A DNA stretch of 64,000 nucleotides from Bufo bufo. Its lineage: Eukaryota; Chordata; Amphibia; Anura; Bufonidae. This document shows, in pieces, positions 12,239 through 22,655 of this stretch. The translations under genes and the position numbers were made by a program. How positions within the stretch are numbered: position 1 is the stretch's first letter; every line of letters begins with the position of its first letter. Where the stretch lies: contig NC_053390.1 in NCBI RefSeq assembly GCF_905171765.1, positions 333,404,294-333,468,293 on the forward strand. Direction: 5' to 3'. The notes under the pieces were generated by a model, which saw only the letters and a list, made by a program, of their open reading frames with translations, did not search any database and was not told the origin of the DNA.

Positions 12239-12400
12239 TAGTGTTGAGCGAACAGTTCGAGCATAGTTCGGGTCCGTACCGAATTTTGGGGTGTTCGTGA
12301 CACGGACCCGAACCCGAACTTTTTCGTAAAAGTTCGGGTTCGGGTTCGTCGTTCGGCATGTATTTTGGCGCATTTTGAAAGGCTGCAAAGCAGCCAATCA
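12239..12400. repeat. hAT left subterminal region, GTTCGGG motifs
   Basis: Many copies of GTTCGGG/CCCGAAC in both orientations lie just inside the terminus, mirrored at 28,745-28,870. In hAT elements such short subterminal repeats are usually transposase-binding sites; here that is inferred. Confidence 0.7.
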
Positions 12401-12484
12401 ACATGCATCATACTACTTGCCCTAAGATGCCATCGCAGCCATGCCTACTATTGGCAAGGCTGTGATTGGCCAAGTGCAGCATGT

Positions 12485-12545
12485 GACTCAGCCTCTTATA
12501 AGCTTGTGCGCACGTCGGGACGTGCTCACTCCCGATGTGAATAGA
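12485..12545 (+). promoter_or_regulatory. Possible outer promoter of the hAT element
   Basis: A TATA-like CTTATAAGC at about 12,494 sits 250 bp inside the left end on the transposase strand. Whether transcription starts here, 10 kb from the transposase gene, is uncertain. Confidence 0.3.
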
Positions 12546-13055
12546 ACAGGGATAGACGCAGCTGATGCTAGGGCGAGAATAGGCAGGGATAATTGAATAA
12601 CTGGAAGCAAATTTCTCTCCTCCACCTGTGATTCATCTGAACAACTGCAGCTGAGCTGCTTTTTTGATAGGGATTGGCTATTTTTAGAGTGGCCAGAGTG
12701 ATTTTTCCATCCACATGTACCCGGGCTGACCGCCGGCCGCCATTTTGCGACTTGTAGTGCTGCAGCAGAAGCTGCCACAGTGTGCATTCCAAAGCTCCAA
12801 ACAAGTCAGACATCTACACCTGGGATTCAGACCAATAGCGATTTAGCAGCACAGTCCAAGGCTATTTTTTTTAAAGGTTGTGCAGACCATTTTGTGGCAC
12901 ATGTTACTGGGCTGATAGGCGGCGGCCATCTTGGGACTAGTGCTGCAGCACAATCTCTCCCAACGTCCATTAATCACTTGTAATAGTGGTCTGTGCCATA
13001 GAAATCCTACATCAGGGACTTGGGTGTGCTTGTGTCACCCCTACTAATACCAGTC
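12546..13055. other. hAT interior, non-coding
   Basis: No coding region. Two related blocks ('ccgccggccgccattttgcga' region at 12,731 and 'aggcggcggccatcttggga' region at 12,917) suggest an old internal duplication. Confidence 0.4.
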
Positions 13056-13586
13056 CACCTGTAATCCATACAGTGAAAAGCCATAAAGTATTCCAGTGAG
13101 GGAATTTTTTTTTTATTTAAAAAAGGCCAAGTTAGTTTATCTGGCGTTCAATATACTAGATACAGTTAGGCCTGCGTTTCATACATCTGGAATTAGCAAA
13201 CTAATGTGCTGGGGTTGGGAAAACATATATGTACCCATACTAGAATCTGTCAAAGAAAGCGGTACTCACATATAACAGTCATTCCATCTGTAATCCATAC
13301 AGTCAAAAGACTGAAAGTATTCCAGTGAGGGAATTTTTATTTATTTAAAAAAGGCCAAGTTAGTTTATCTGGCGTTCAATATACTAGATACAGTTAGGCC
13401 TGCGTTTCATACATCTGGAATTAGCAAACTAATGTGCTGGGGTTGGGAAAACATATATGTACCCATACTAGAATCTGTCAAAGAAAGCGGTACTCACATA
13501 TAACAGTCATTCCATCTGTAATCCATACAGTCAAAAGACTGAAAGTATTCCAGTGAGGGAATTTTTTTTATTTAAAAAAGGCCAAG
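13056..13586. repeat. 227-bp tandem array, left part
   Basis: About 2.4 copies of a 225-230-bp unit containing GTTTATCTGGCGTTCAATAT and CAGTCATTCCATCTGTAATC. The array is cut at AAGTTA by the Harbinger insertion and continues at 20,355. Confidence 0.95.
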
Positions 13587-13589
13587 TTA

Positions 13590-13850
13590 GGGCTCTTTCA
13601 CACTTGCGTTGGCCGGATCCGTCGTGTAGTCCATTTACCGGAATTACATACCGGATCCGGAAAAACGCGTGAGAACGCATCATTATTTCATTCCGGATGC
13701 GTCTTTCCGCTTTTTTTTCCGAACAAACGGATCCGGACATCCTGAATGCAACCGTTACAGTTTTTTTACGGATCCGGTATGCAGCCGGATCCGTCCTGCG
13801 GATCAGTATAAACAGCGGATCCGTCGTCTATTTTTGAGCGGATCCGTTGT
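13590..13850. repeat. Harbinger left subterminal GGATCCG cluster
   Basis: Seven GGATCC palindromes occur within 230 bp (13615, 13653, 13729, 13770, 13787, 13817, 13840), several as CCGGATCCGG or CGGATCCGT. Three more lie near the right end (20037, 20077, 20114). They are candidate binding sites for the element's own proteins. Confidence 0.75.
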
Positions 13851-14048
13851 GCAAAATAATCCTATCAATAAAATTATCAGAAACTAATCTAATCACAACT
13901 AATCTTATCACTTTATAGTTGTACAACAATAAAATATGCAAATATTAAGGTCTCACTGTTGAACAACAATAAAATATGCAAATAATTTGGTCTATAAAAA
14001 GTAAACCTTTAGGGACTAGCTCAGATTCTGCTTTGGATTGTCGCCAGG

Positions 14049-15545
14049 ATGATGCCTGAACAAGAGTTTGCTTTCAAAGCCCTGATTTTTGTTTCAAGAT
14101 GGAGGAAACAACAGCGAGATAGACGTCGGCGTTGTCTTCGTCGGTATTGGGTTCATCCAATTTCGTCTGCACGGATTACCGAAGGAGCATTTGAAGTCCT
14201 GTACCCGGAATTGCGTCATTATCCAGAAAAATTTAATAATTTTTTTCGCATGAATATGGCTAGCTTTGATGAGCTCCTAGACCGAGTATCACTGAGACTG
14301 GCCAGGATGGATACGTATTTCCGCAGCAGTGTGTCACCTACAGAACGACTCATGTTGACCATCCGGTAAGATTATGAGATATAGATATATTAATTTTACT
14401 TATTTATATGTGTTGTTTACTATTTATACATCATTAACAACTTTTTTAGAAGATTTTTAGAGCAGCTATACTAATAATCTGTATGTATTTTAATATTACA
14501 GTTGTTAAATATGTATTGATTCTTTCAAGTATAGAGACATTTTACTCCTAACGATATTTTAGATAATTATATTGATTTAGGCCATATCAAATTTGACAAA
14601 TCTATATTCTTAATTTTTTAAGTATTTCAAATTACTAATCTAATATTTTATTTATATTTTTTCAGGTTTCTGGCTACAGGTGACAGTTTCACCTCGCTAC
14701 ACTACCATTTCCGGCTTGGGATTTCAACGATTTCGACAATTGTAAAAGAAACCTGTAAAGTTTTATGGGAGGAACTGCATGAGGAGTTCATACCTACTCC
14801 GAATCACCAGAGATGGCTTCAAATTGAAAAAAAAATTTCTGAGGTGTGTCAATTTCCGCATTGTGTTGGCGCAGTGGATGGAAAACATATCCGTATTATA
14901 AAGCCACCAGGTACCGGATCAGAATTTTTTAATTATAAAAAGTATTTTTCAATTGTTTTAATGGCCATCGCTGATGCTGAGTACCGGTTTGTGGCAGTTG
15001 ACATTGGTGCATATGGCCGCACCAATGATTCAATGATTTTTAAAAGCTCTTTCATGGGACGGAGCGTTTACAATAGGCAATTTGACTTTCCTCCTCCTGA
15101 ACCTATGCCTGGAACCGACAGTCCACCACTGCCATACGTCTTGGTGGGTGACGAAGCGTTCCAAATGTCTGGAAATCTGATTAAACCCTACTCCAGCCGT
15201 CGATTGGATGCCACAAAACGGATTTTCAATTATCGGTTAACAAGGGCACGACGAATGGTCGAGTGCACATTTGGGATCCTTGCCTCTAAATGGAGAGTTT
15301 TTGCTAAACCGATTCAGTTGAAGATTGAAACTGTAGATGAAGTGGTAAAGTGTGGTGTAGTTCTTCACAATTTCATACGGACTAAAGAACCCGCCATTGA
15401 AAGAATAATCGAGGACAGCGAAATGACTAGTATTGAAACTTTTGGACCACGTGGTACTGTGGCGGTGTCCGCCATGCGTGACTCATTTGCTGCCTACTTC
15501 AGCTCAGATGCTGGACGTCTACAGTGGCAGGACCAGAATGTTTAA
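14049..15545 (+). CDS. Harbinger DDE transposase, two exons
   Basis: The gene joins 14049-14365 and 14666-15545, giving 398 residues. The intron has a CCG|GTAAGA donor and a TTTTTCAG acceptor, and the split codon is CG|G (Arg) between TI and FLATGDSF. The N-terminal part has the basic segment RWRKQQRDRRRRCLRRYW. The second exon is a DDE_Tnp_4-type nuclease: GAVDGKHIRI (first Asp), FVAVDIGAYGRTNDS (second Asp), LVGDEAF, and RRMVECTFGILASKW (Glu). These enzymes cut at the ends and join at TWA targets, matching the TTA duplication here. Polyadenylation signal AATAAA lies at 15558. The start was taken at the first of two adjacent Met codons. No frame break is present, so the enzyme may be functional. 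Confidence 0.94.
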
Positions 15546-15720
15546 AATTGTAATTGTAATAAAATTGTGATTTTTTACTGCTGCTTTTTTTTTCTCCCAA
15601 AAATTTATTATTAATAAAGTTTAATAGCTTTTTCAAATATAGTAGTATGGTGTTTTTTTTAAAATAATTTTTATTATTTTTGTAAATAATTGGCTGGCTG
15701 CATTGGCTGGCTCCACAAGC
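15546..15720. other. 3' flank of the Harbinger transposase gene
   Basis: AT-rich sequence with AATAAA at 15558 and a second candidate near 15613 on the + strand. Confidence 0.6.
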
Positions 15721-16330
15721 GGTGTGAGAGCATGTCATGCCTTTATCCACCACACCCTCTCCCACCGCCAGTAGAGCGACAGTTGCATTGTCGCTCCCCA
15801 AGCGGTGTGACAGCATGTCAGGCCTTTATCCACCACACCCTCTCCCACCGCCAGTAGAGCGACAGTTGCATTGTCGCTCCCCAAGCGGTGTGACAGCATG
15901 TCAGGCCTTTATCCACCACAACACTCTCCCACCGCCAGTAGAGCGACAGTTGCATTGTCGCTCCCCAAGCGGTGTGACAGCATGTCAGGCCTTTATCCAC
16001 CACACCCTCTCCCACCGCCAGTAGAGCGACAGTTGCATTGTCGCTCCCCAAGCGGTGTGACAGCATGTCAGGCCTTTATCCACCACACCCTCTCCCACCG
16101 CCAGTAGAGCGACAGTTGCATTGTCGCTCCCCAAGCGGTGTGACAGCATGTCAGGCCTTTATCCACCACAACACTCTCCCACCGCCAGTAGAGCGACAGT
16201 TGCATTGTCGCTCCCCAAGCGGTGTGACAGCATGTCAGGCCTTTATCCACCACACCCTCTCCCACCGCCAGTAGAGCGACAGTTGCATTGTCGCTCCCCA
16301 AGCGGTGTGACAGCATGTCAGGCCTTTAAT
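15700..16330. repeat. 83-bp tandem array between the two Harbinger genes
   Basis: About eight copies of an 83-84-bp unit such as GGTGTGACAGCATGTCAGGC. Each contains the short stem GAGCGACA...TGTCGCTC. Some units have 'ccacaccctctccc' and others 'ccacaacactctccc', giving a higher-order period of about 250 bp. The array lies between the 3' ends of the convergent genes. Confidence 0.95.
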
Positions 16331-16452
16331 TTATAGATCAGTAAAAAAAAAAAAAAAAGGACACATAAAAACTTTTAAAATAACTTTTACTGAATATTAT
16401 AAAATATATATAAATATAACAATATTAATATAAAATTTGAAAGCAAAAATTT

Positions 16453-18593
16453 TTACAAATCCTGGTATTGTGGATTTGAAGGAGGAGGTTGGGGGGTGGA
16501 AGGCAGTGCACGGCTTGATCCCTCTCCACCTTCGTAAGTTCTAGTGGAGACTGAAATGTGCGATGTGGGAGGAGAGACAGCGGGAGTATGTAAACGGGAT
16601 GGGGGATTGGGTGAAGGAGTTGTCCGAGCCAGCGAAGAAGGAGTGGTGAAAGTTGGTTGTTGGAAATAGTTAGGAGGAGAGAGAGAACAGTGTTGAAAAG
16701 ACTCGGGGGTTGTAGAATGGGGAGGTGGTTGAGGTGGACGGGTTGGAGTTTGCGGAGGTTGGAAGGGGTGAGGAGGTTGGAAGGGCTGAGGAGGTTGGAA
16801 GGGCTGAGGAGGTTGGAAGGGCTGAGGAGGTTGTGGTGGGGGATAGGAATGGGAGGGGGGATAGGAATGGGAGGGGGGATAGGAATGGGAGGGGGGATAG
16901 GTTGGTGGTTGGGGGACGGAAGTCGTGCGGTGTCTCAAATCCCACACCGCATCCTCCACCCTACGTCTCAACTCCAACACCTGGTCGGGTGCAAAGTCCG
17001 CCACCAGCTGATTAACTGACAGCCAATAGGGTTGTAGCGGGCCCGGCAGAGAAAACTGCGCCATAAACTCCCGCTGACTTCTCTGCTCGGCCTCCAAGGC
17101 TACAATCCTATTGCTGTAACCACACAAGGTCTCATACAAGAGCCTTGTGAGGTCTTCATAATCAGCTTGGCGGCTTCTACCGGCCCTCTGGCGACGCATC
17201 AACGCCTCAAAAAGTGGCGCCATAACGGCCATTGTTGCGTCACCAGAGGGCACCAGTAGAGGACGATTTGGGTCCTGACCAGGTGCTGGAACAGGTGGAG
17301 AGGGATCCGCGGATGGCAGCTCAGCAGGGACCGCCTCTTGATGACCTTCACAAGGAGGTTCTGGCGCCCGAGTACTGCTAGTTGTTCTGTAAAAAAAAAA
17401 AAAAAAAAAAAATTTGCATGTTTTTAGAATTAAACATTTTTCCTTTTTTTTTAGGGATATTTTTTACTTACCTTCGCAGCTCTAGGGTTCTACGTAGGAA
17501 CCCTAGGGCAGCCGCATAGCGGTACGGCTGCCGGCGGGTTCCGCCAGACCCACTCGGGCGATTGACCTCCTCATTGTAATCCTTTTTGTAGCGGTCCCTT
17601 ATTGAGCGCCATCGCACCATGACTGCCGTCTCTGAAAAATATAACAATAAACATTACTCTCAAATTACAGGCATTTACCAAACTGCAGCCCTAATGCTGT
17701 TTCAAAACTACTACTCCCAACATGCCTGGATAGGGCATGATGGGAGTAGTAGTTTTGTAACAGCTGGAGGGCCACAGTTTGGATATGACAGAACGAATCA
17801 ATTTAAAAAATTTAAGGATACTTACTGCAATCTTCCTGTTTGCCTTCACTGAGGTCGTCCCAATCGGTCAGCATTTTGCCACAAATCTCCATCCACAGAC
17901 TCCGGGTCAGGTGATGGTCTGCATGGCGGCGGTCGGTATGGTCCCAGAGTGGGACGCGTTCCTCCACCAGATGGATGAGGAGGTCATTGTCTATATAGAA
18001 ACCGGATAATTCCTCCTCATCCGTTCTGGCAGAGGCCCTTGAACCCTACAAAAAAATTAGAAAATTTTTTAATTTTAAAAAATAATTTAATAATTTACAC
18101 ATATGATATAACAACATTCAATACTGAGATATACTCACACGTCCCCGACCGCCGCGTGCTCCCCGGCGCCTTGTGGGTGGTTGCTGACGACCTCTTGAGG
18201 CAACAGTAGGATTAGACTAAAATAAAAGAATATAAATTTAATAACCATAAATTATAAGAATTATTAAAAAAAAAAATACATCTTTTTTTTTTTATAATTA
18301 CCGACTCATGGTGTCCACCCCCGACTTCCTCCTCTTCCGCTGTCGGAGCTGGGCCAGAATACCTCTCCTCCGTTGACGATTGCTGTAAAAGAAAAAAATA
18401 ATAATATTTTGGACATGGATGGGATAATAAAATAAAACTTTAAAACATGACATACCGTTTCCAAGCGAACTCGTCGCCTTGGAGGAGAGTTCCCGGACTC
18501 ACTTGAATAGCCTATTGAAATAATTAAAAATAATTAAACAATTTATTTTGAATCATTAGAAAAAATACATAAAAAAAGATACTTACTGGACAT
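16453..18593 (-). CDS. Harbinger MADF-domain protein, seven exons
   Basis: Reading down the - strand the exons are 18593-18587 (ATG TCC A), 18511-18456, 18382-18302, 18216-18139, 18045-17826, 17631-17472 and 17386-16453. All introns are GT-AG, phases match at every junction, and the total is 1,536 nt (511 residues plus stop). Exons 2-4 encode an acidic, then Arg/Gly-rich tail. Exons 5-6 form a MADF (Myb/SANT-like) DNA-binding domain: LIHLVEERVPLWD, LTRSLWMEICGKML, VMVRWRSIRDRYKKDY, YRYAAALGFLRRTLE. Exon 7 encodes a helical segment (RQADYEDLTRLLYETL) and a long Pro-rich stretch with TYPPSHSYPP and PPQPFQ repeats. In Harbinger elements such proteins recruit the transposase to DNA and the nucleus; that role is inferred from the family. 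Confidence 0.88.
16670..16920. repeat. Short in-frame repeats in the MADF gene
   Basis: Two in-frame minisatellites, 'ggttggaagggctgagga' (18 bp, about four copies) and 'ataggaatgggaggggggat'-type units (about 18 bp, four copies), encode the Pro-rich repeats of the last exon. Unit lengths that are multiples of three keep the frame open. Confidence 0.85.
17690..17778. repeat. Hairpin MITE remnant in an intron of the MADF gene
   Basis: The arms 'aaactactactcccaacatg' and 'catgatgggagtagtagttt' are reverse complements, flanked by 'aaactgcagccct' and 'ggccacagttt'. It belongs to the same hairpin family as 31,599-31,735 and 63,368-63,506. It lies between exons 5 and 6 and should be spliced out. 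Confidence 0.75.
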
Positions 18594-18716
18594 TTTTTTT
18601 TTAATTTATTATTTCTGGTCTTTCTCCCAATACAAATAACCTAAAAGAAAAATGAGAACAAAAAGATAAAAATTTTAACACATTTATATTAAACAACAGT
18701 ACCACCTTACTACCAC

Positions 18717-19800
18717 TCACAACATCCACCACGCAGTCACCCCAGCCAGCTGCAGTCCCAAAGAAAAAGCACTTGGGACTGAAGCTGGGGTGACTGCATG
18801 CTGGTAGCTGGGGTGACTGCATGCTGGGGTGACTACTACCCCCAACATCCACCACGCAGTCACCCCAGCCAGCTGCAGTCCCAAAGAAAAAGCACTTGGG
18901 ACTGAAGCTGGGGTGACTGCATGCTGGTAGCTGGGGTGACTGCATGCTGGGGTGACTACCACCCCCAACATCCACCACGCAGTCACCCCCGCCACCTGCA
19001 GTCCCAAAGAAAAAGCACTTGGGACTGAAGCTGGGGTGACTGCATGCTGGTAGCTGGGGTGACTGCATGCTGGGGTGACTACTACCCCCAACATGCACCA
19101 CGCAGTCACCCCAGCCAGCTGCAGTCCCAAAGAAAAAGCACTTGGGACTGAAGCTGGGGTGACTGCATGCTGGTAGCTGGGGTGACTGCATGCTGGGGTG
19201 ACTACCACCCCCAACATCCACCACGCAGTCACCCCAGCCAGCTGCAGTCCCAAAGAAAAAGCACTTGGGACTGAAGCTGGGGTGACTGCATGCTGGTAGC
19301 TGGGGTGACTGCATGCTGGGGTGACTACCACCCCCAACATCCACCACGCAGTCACCCCAGCCAGCTGCAGTCCCAAAGAAAAATCACTTGGGACTGAAGC
19401 TGGGGTGACTGCATGCTGGTAGCTGGGGTGACTGCATGCTGGGGTGACTACCACCCCCAACATCCACCACGCAGTCACCCCCGCCACCTGCAGTCCCAAA
19501 GAAAAAGCACTTGGGACTGAAGCTGGGGTGACTGCATGCTGGTAGCTGGGGTGACTGCATGCTGGGGTGACTACTACCCCCAACATCCACCATGCAGTCA
19601 CCCCAGCCAGCTGCAGTCCCAAAGAAAAAGCACTTGGGACTGAAGCTGGGGTGACTGCATGCTGGTAGCTGGGGTGACTGCATGCTGGGGTGACTACTAC
19701 CCCCAACATCCACCATGCAGTCACCCCAGCCAGCTGCAGTCCCAAAGAAAAAACACTTGGGACTGAAGCTGGGGTGACTGCATGCTGGTAGCTGGGGGCA
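18717..19800. repeat. 124-bp tandem array upstream of the MADF gene
   Basis: Almost nine copies of a 124-bp unit (AACATCCACCACGCAGTCAC...) begin about 125 bp upstream of the MADF start codon. Each unit contains the near-palindrome AGTCCCAA...CTTGGGACT and two copies of GGGGTGACTGCATGCTGG. Placement next to the gene's 5' end suggests a promoter or enhancer array. Confidence 0.95.
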
Positions 19801-20354
19801 GCATTCCTATGGAGACTACTACCCCCGAAATTAATTTACTGCCTCCTACATGCATCTACTATGTCTAGGACATAGTAGATGCATGTAGTCCATGTATTTA
19901 AAAAACAAAACACACATTGAATACTCACCTCCTGGAGCTGATGACACGACCTGTCCTCTCCCGCACGGGTTGTCTGTGCAAGTTCGCGGCAGCCAAGGCC
20001 TTCCTACTTCCTGGCGCAGGCGCAGACGCAACTTCCGGATCCGTTGTTGCGTCGTAACAACGGAAGATTTTAGGACGGATCCGGATCAATGCCTTTCAAT
20101 GGGGTATTGATCCGGATCCGTCAATGCGGCAAGTGTTCCGGATTTTTGGCCGGAGCAAAAAGCGCAGCATGCTGCGGTATTTTCTCCGGTCAACAAACGT
20201 TCCGTACCGGAACTGAAGACATCCTGATGCATCCTGAACGGATTTCTCTCCATTCAGAATGCATTAGGATAATCCTGATCAGGATTCTTCCGGCATAGAG
20301 CCCCGACGACGGAACTCTATGCCGGAAGACAATAACGCAAGTGTGAAAGAGCCC
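19800..20354. other. Harbinger right end region
   Basis: A palindrome around 19,850-19,885 (ATGCATCTACTATGTC and its inverse) and three GGATCCG motifs precede the right terminal repeat. No gene was recognised. Confidence 0.6.
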
Positions 20355-22605
20355 TTAGTTTATCTGGCGTTCAATATACTAGATACAGTTAGGCCTGCGT
20401 TTCATACATCTGGAATTAGCAAACTAATGTGCTGGGGTTGGGAAAACATATATGTACCCATACTAGAATCTGTCAAAGAAAGCGGTACTCACATATAACA
20501 GTCATTCCATCTGTAATCCATACAGTCAAAAGACTGAAAGTATTCCAGTGAGGGAATTTTTTTTTTATTTAAAAAAGGCCAAGTTAGTTTATCTGGCGTT
20601 CAATATACTAGATACAGTTAGGCCTGCGTTTCATACATCTGGAATTAGCAAACTAATGTGCTGGGGTTGGGAAAACATATATGTACCCATACTAGAATCT
20701 GTCAAAGAAAGCGGTACTCACATATAACAGTCATTCCATCTGTAATCCATACAGTCAAAAGACTGAAAGTATTCCAGTGAGGGGATTTTTTTTATTTAAA
20801 AAAGGCCAAGTTAGTTTATCTGGCGTTCAATATACTAGATACAGTTAGGCCTGCGTTTCATACATCTGGAATTAGCAAACTAATGTGCTGGGGTTGGGAA
20901 AACATATATGTACCCATACTAGAATCTGTCAAAGAAAGCGGTACTCACATATAACAGTCATTCCATCTGTAATCCATACAGTCAAAAGACTGAAAGTATT
21001 CCAGTGAGGGAATTTTTTTTATTTAAAAAAGGCCAAGTTAGTTTATCTGGCGTTCAATATACTAGATACAGTTAGGCCTGCGTTTCATACATCTGGAATT
21101 AGCAAACTAATGTGCTGGGGTTGGGAAAACATATATGTACCCATACTAGAATCTGTCAAAGAAAGCGGTACTCACATATAACAGTCATTCCATCTGTAAT
21201 CCATACAGTCAAAAGACTGAAAGTATTCCAGTGAGGGGATTTTTTTTATTTAAAAAAGGCCAAGTTAGTTTATCTGCGTTCAATATACTAGATACAGTTA
21301 GGCCTGCGTTTCATACATCTGGAATTAGCAAACTAATTTGCTGGGGTTGGGAAAACATATATGTACCCATACTAGAATCTGTCAAAGAAAGCGGTACTCA
21401 CATATAACAGTCATTCCATCTGTAATCCATACAGTCAAAAGACTGAAAGTATTCCAGTGAGGGAATTTTTTTTATTTAAAAAAGGCCAAGTTAGTTTATC
21501 TGGCGTTCAATATACTAGATACAGTTAGGCCTGCGTTTCATACATCTGGAATTAGCAAACTAATGTGCTGGGGTTGGGAAAACATATATGTACCCATACT
21601 AGAATCTGTCAAAGAAAGCGGTACTCACATATAACAGTCATTCCATCTGTAATCCATACAGTCAAAAGACTGAAAGTATTCCAGTGAGGGAATTTTTTTT
21701 ATTTAAAAAAGGCCAAGTTAGTTTATCTGGCGTTCAATATACTAGATACAGTTAGGCCTGCGTTTCATACATCTGGAATTAGCAAACTAATTTGCTGGGG
21801 TTGGGAAAACATATATGTACCCATACTAGAATCTGTCAAAGAAAGCGGTACTCACATATAACAGTCATTCCATCTGTAATCCATACAGTCAAAAGACTGA
21901 AAGTATTCCAGTGAGGGAATTTTTTTTATTTAAAAAAGGCCAAGTTAGTTTATCTGGCGTTCAATATACTAGATACAGTTAGGCCTGCGTTTCATACATC
22001 TGGAATTAGCAAACTAATTTGCTGGGGTTGGGAAAACATATATGTACCCATACTAGAATCTGTCAAAGAAAGCGGTACTCACATATAACAGTCATTCCAT
22101 CTGTAATCCATACAGTCAAAAGACTGAAAGTATTCCAGTGAGGGAATTTTTTTTTTATTTAAAAAAGGCCAAGTTAGTTTATCTGGCGTTCAATATACTA
22201 GATACAGTTAGGCCTGCGTTTCATACATCTGGAATTAGCAAACTAATGTGCTGGGGTTGGGAAAACATATATGTACCCATACTAGAATCTGTCAAAGAAA
22301 GCGGTACTCACATATAACAGTCATTCCATCTGTAATCCATACAGTCAAAAGACTGAAAGTATTCCAGTGAGGGAATTTTTTTTATTTAAAAAAGGCCAAG
22401 TTAGTTTATCTGGCGTTCAATATACTAGATACAGTTAGGCCTGCGTTTCATACATCTGGAATTAGCAAACTAATTTGCTGGGGTTGGGAAAACATATATG
22501 TACCCATACTAGAATCTGTCAAAGAAAGCGGTACTCACATATAACAGTCATTCCATCTGTAATCCATACAGTCAAAAGACTGAAAGTATTCCAGTGAGGG
22601 GATTT
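20355..22605. repeat. 227-bp tandem array, right part
   Basis: About 10 copies of the same unit as 13,056-13,586, nearly identical to one another. Variation is mainly the length of the T-run after 'gagggaa' and GTGCTGG versus TTGCTGG. The last copy changes sequence at 22,603 and runs straight into a TATA-like box. Confidence 0.96.
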
Positions 22606-22655
22606 TGCTTATAAAAAATAATATATTTCATTGTGGTGCGAGTTGAATCGCAACA
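22600..22655 (+). promoter_or_regulatory. Likely core promoter of the hAT transposase
   Basis: TATAAAAA at 22610-22617 lies at the edge of the tandem array, 39 bp before the transposase ATG. The spacing allows a very short 5' leader. The array copies before it read TATTTAAAAAAGG at the same place, so only the last copy has a good TATA box. Confidence 0.5.

Larger units (their letters stand above)
13590..20354. mobile_element. Complete PIF/Harbinger element, 6,765 bp
   Basis: The ends are identical inverted repeats of at least 21 bp beginning GGGCTCTTTCACACTTGCG, flanked by the 3-bp duplication TTA (13587-13589 and 20355-20357). The empty site 'ggccaagttagtttatctgg' is present in every neighbouring unit of the host array, so the boundaries are exact. 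The interior holds two convergent genes, DDE transposase (+) and MADF protein (-), the two-gene plan typical of Harbinger elements, plus two private tandem arrays. Confidence 0.97.

Noticed and set aside
15737..16336. Repeated frames of 71-105 codons on both strands
   Set aside because: Artefacts of the 83-bp array between the Harbinger genes.
18601..19745. Open frames of 248 and 342 codons on the - strand
   Set aside because: They lie in the 124-bp array; the period is not a multiple of three and two frames are open at once, so they reflect repeat composition.
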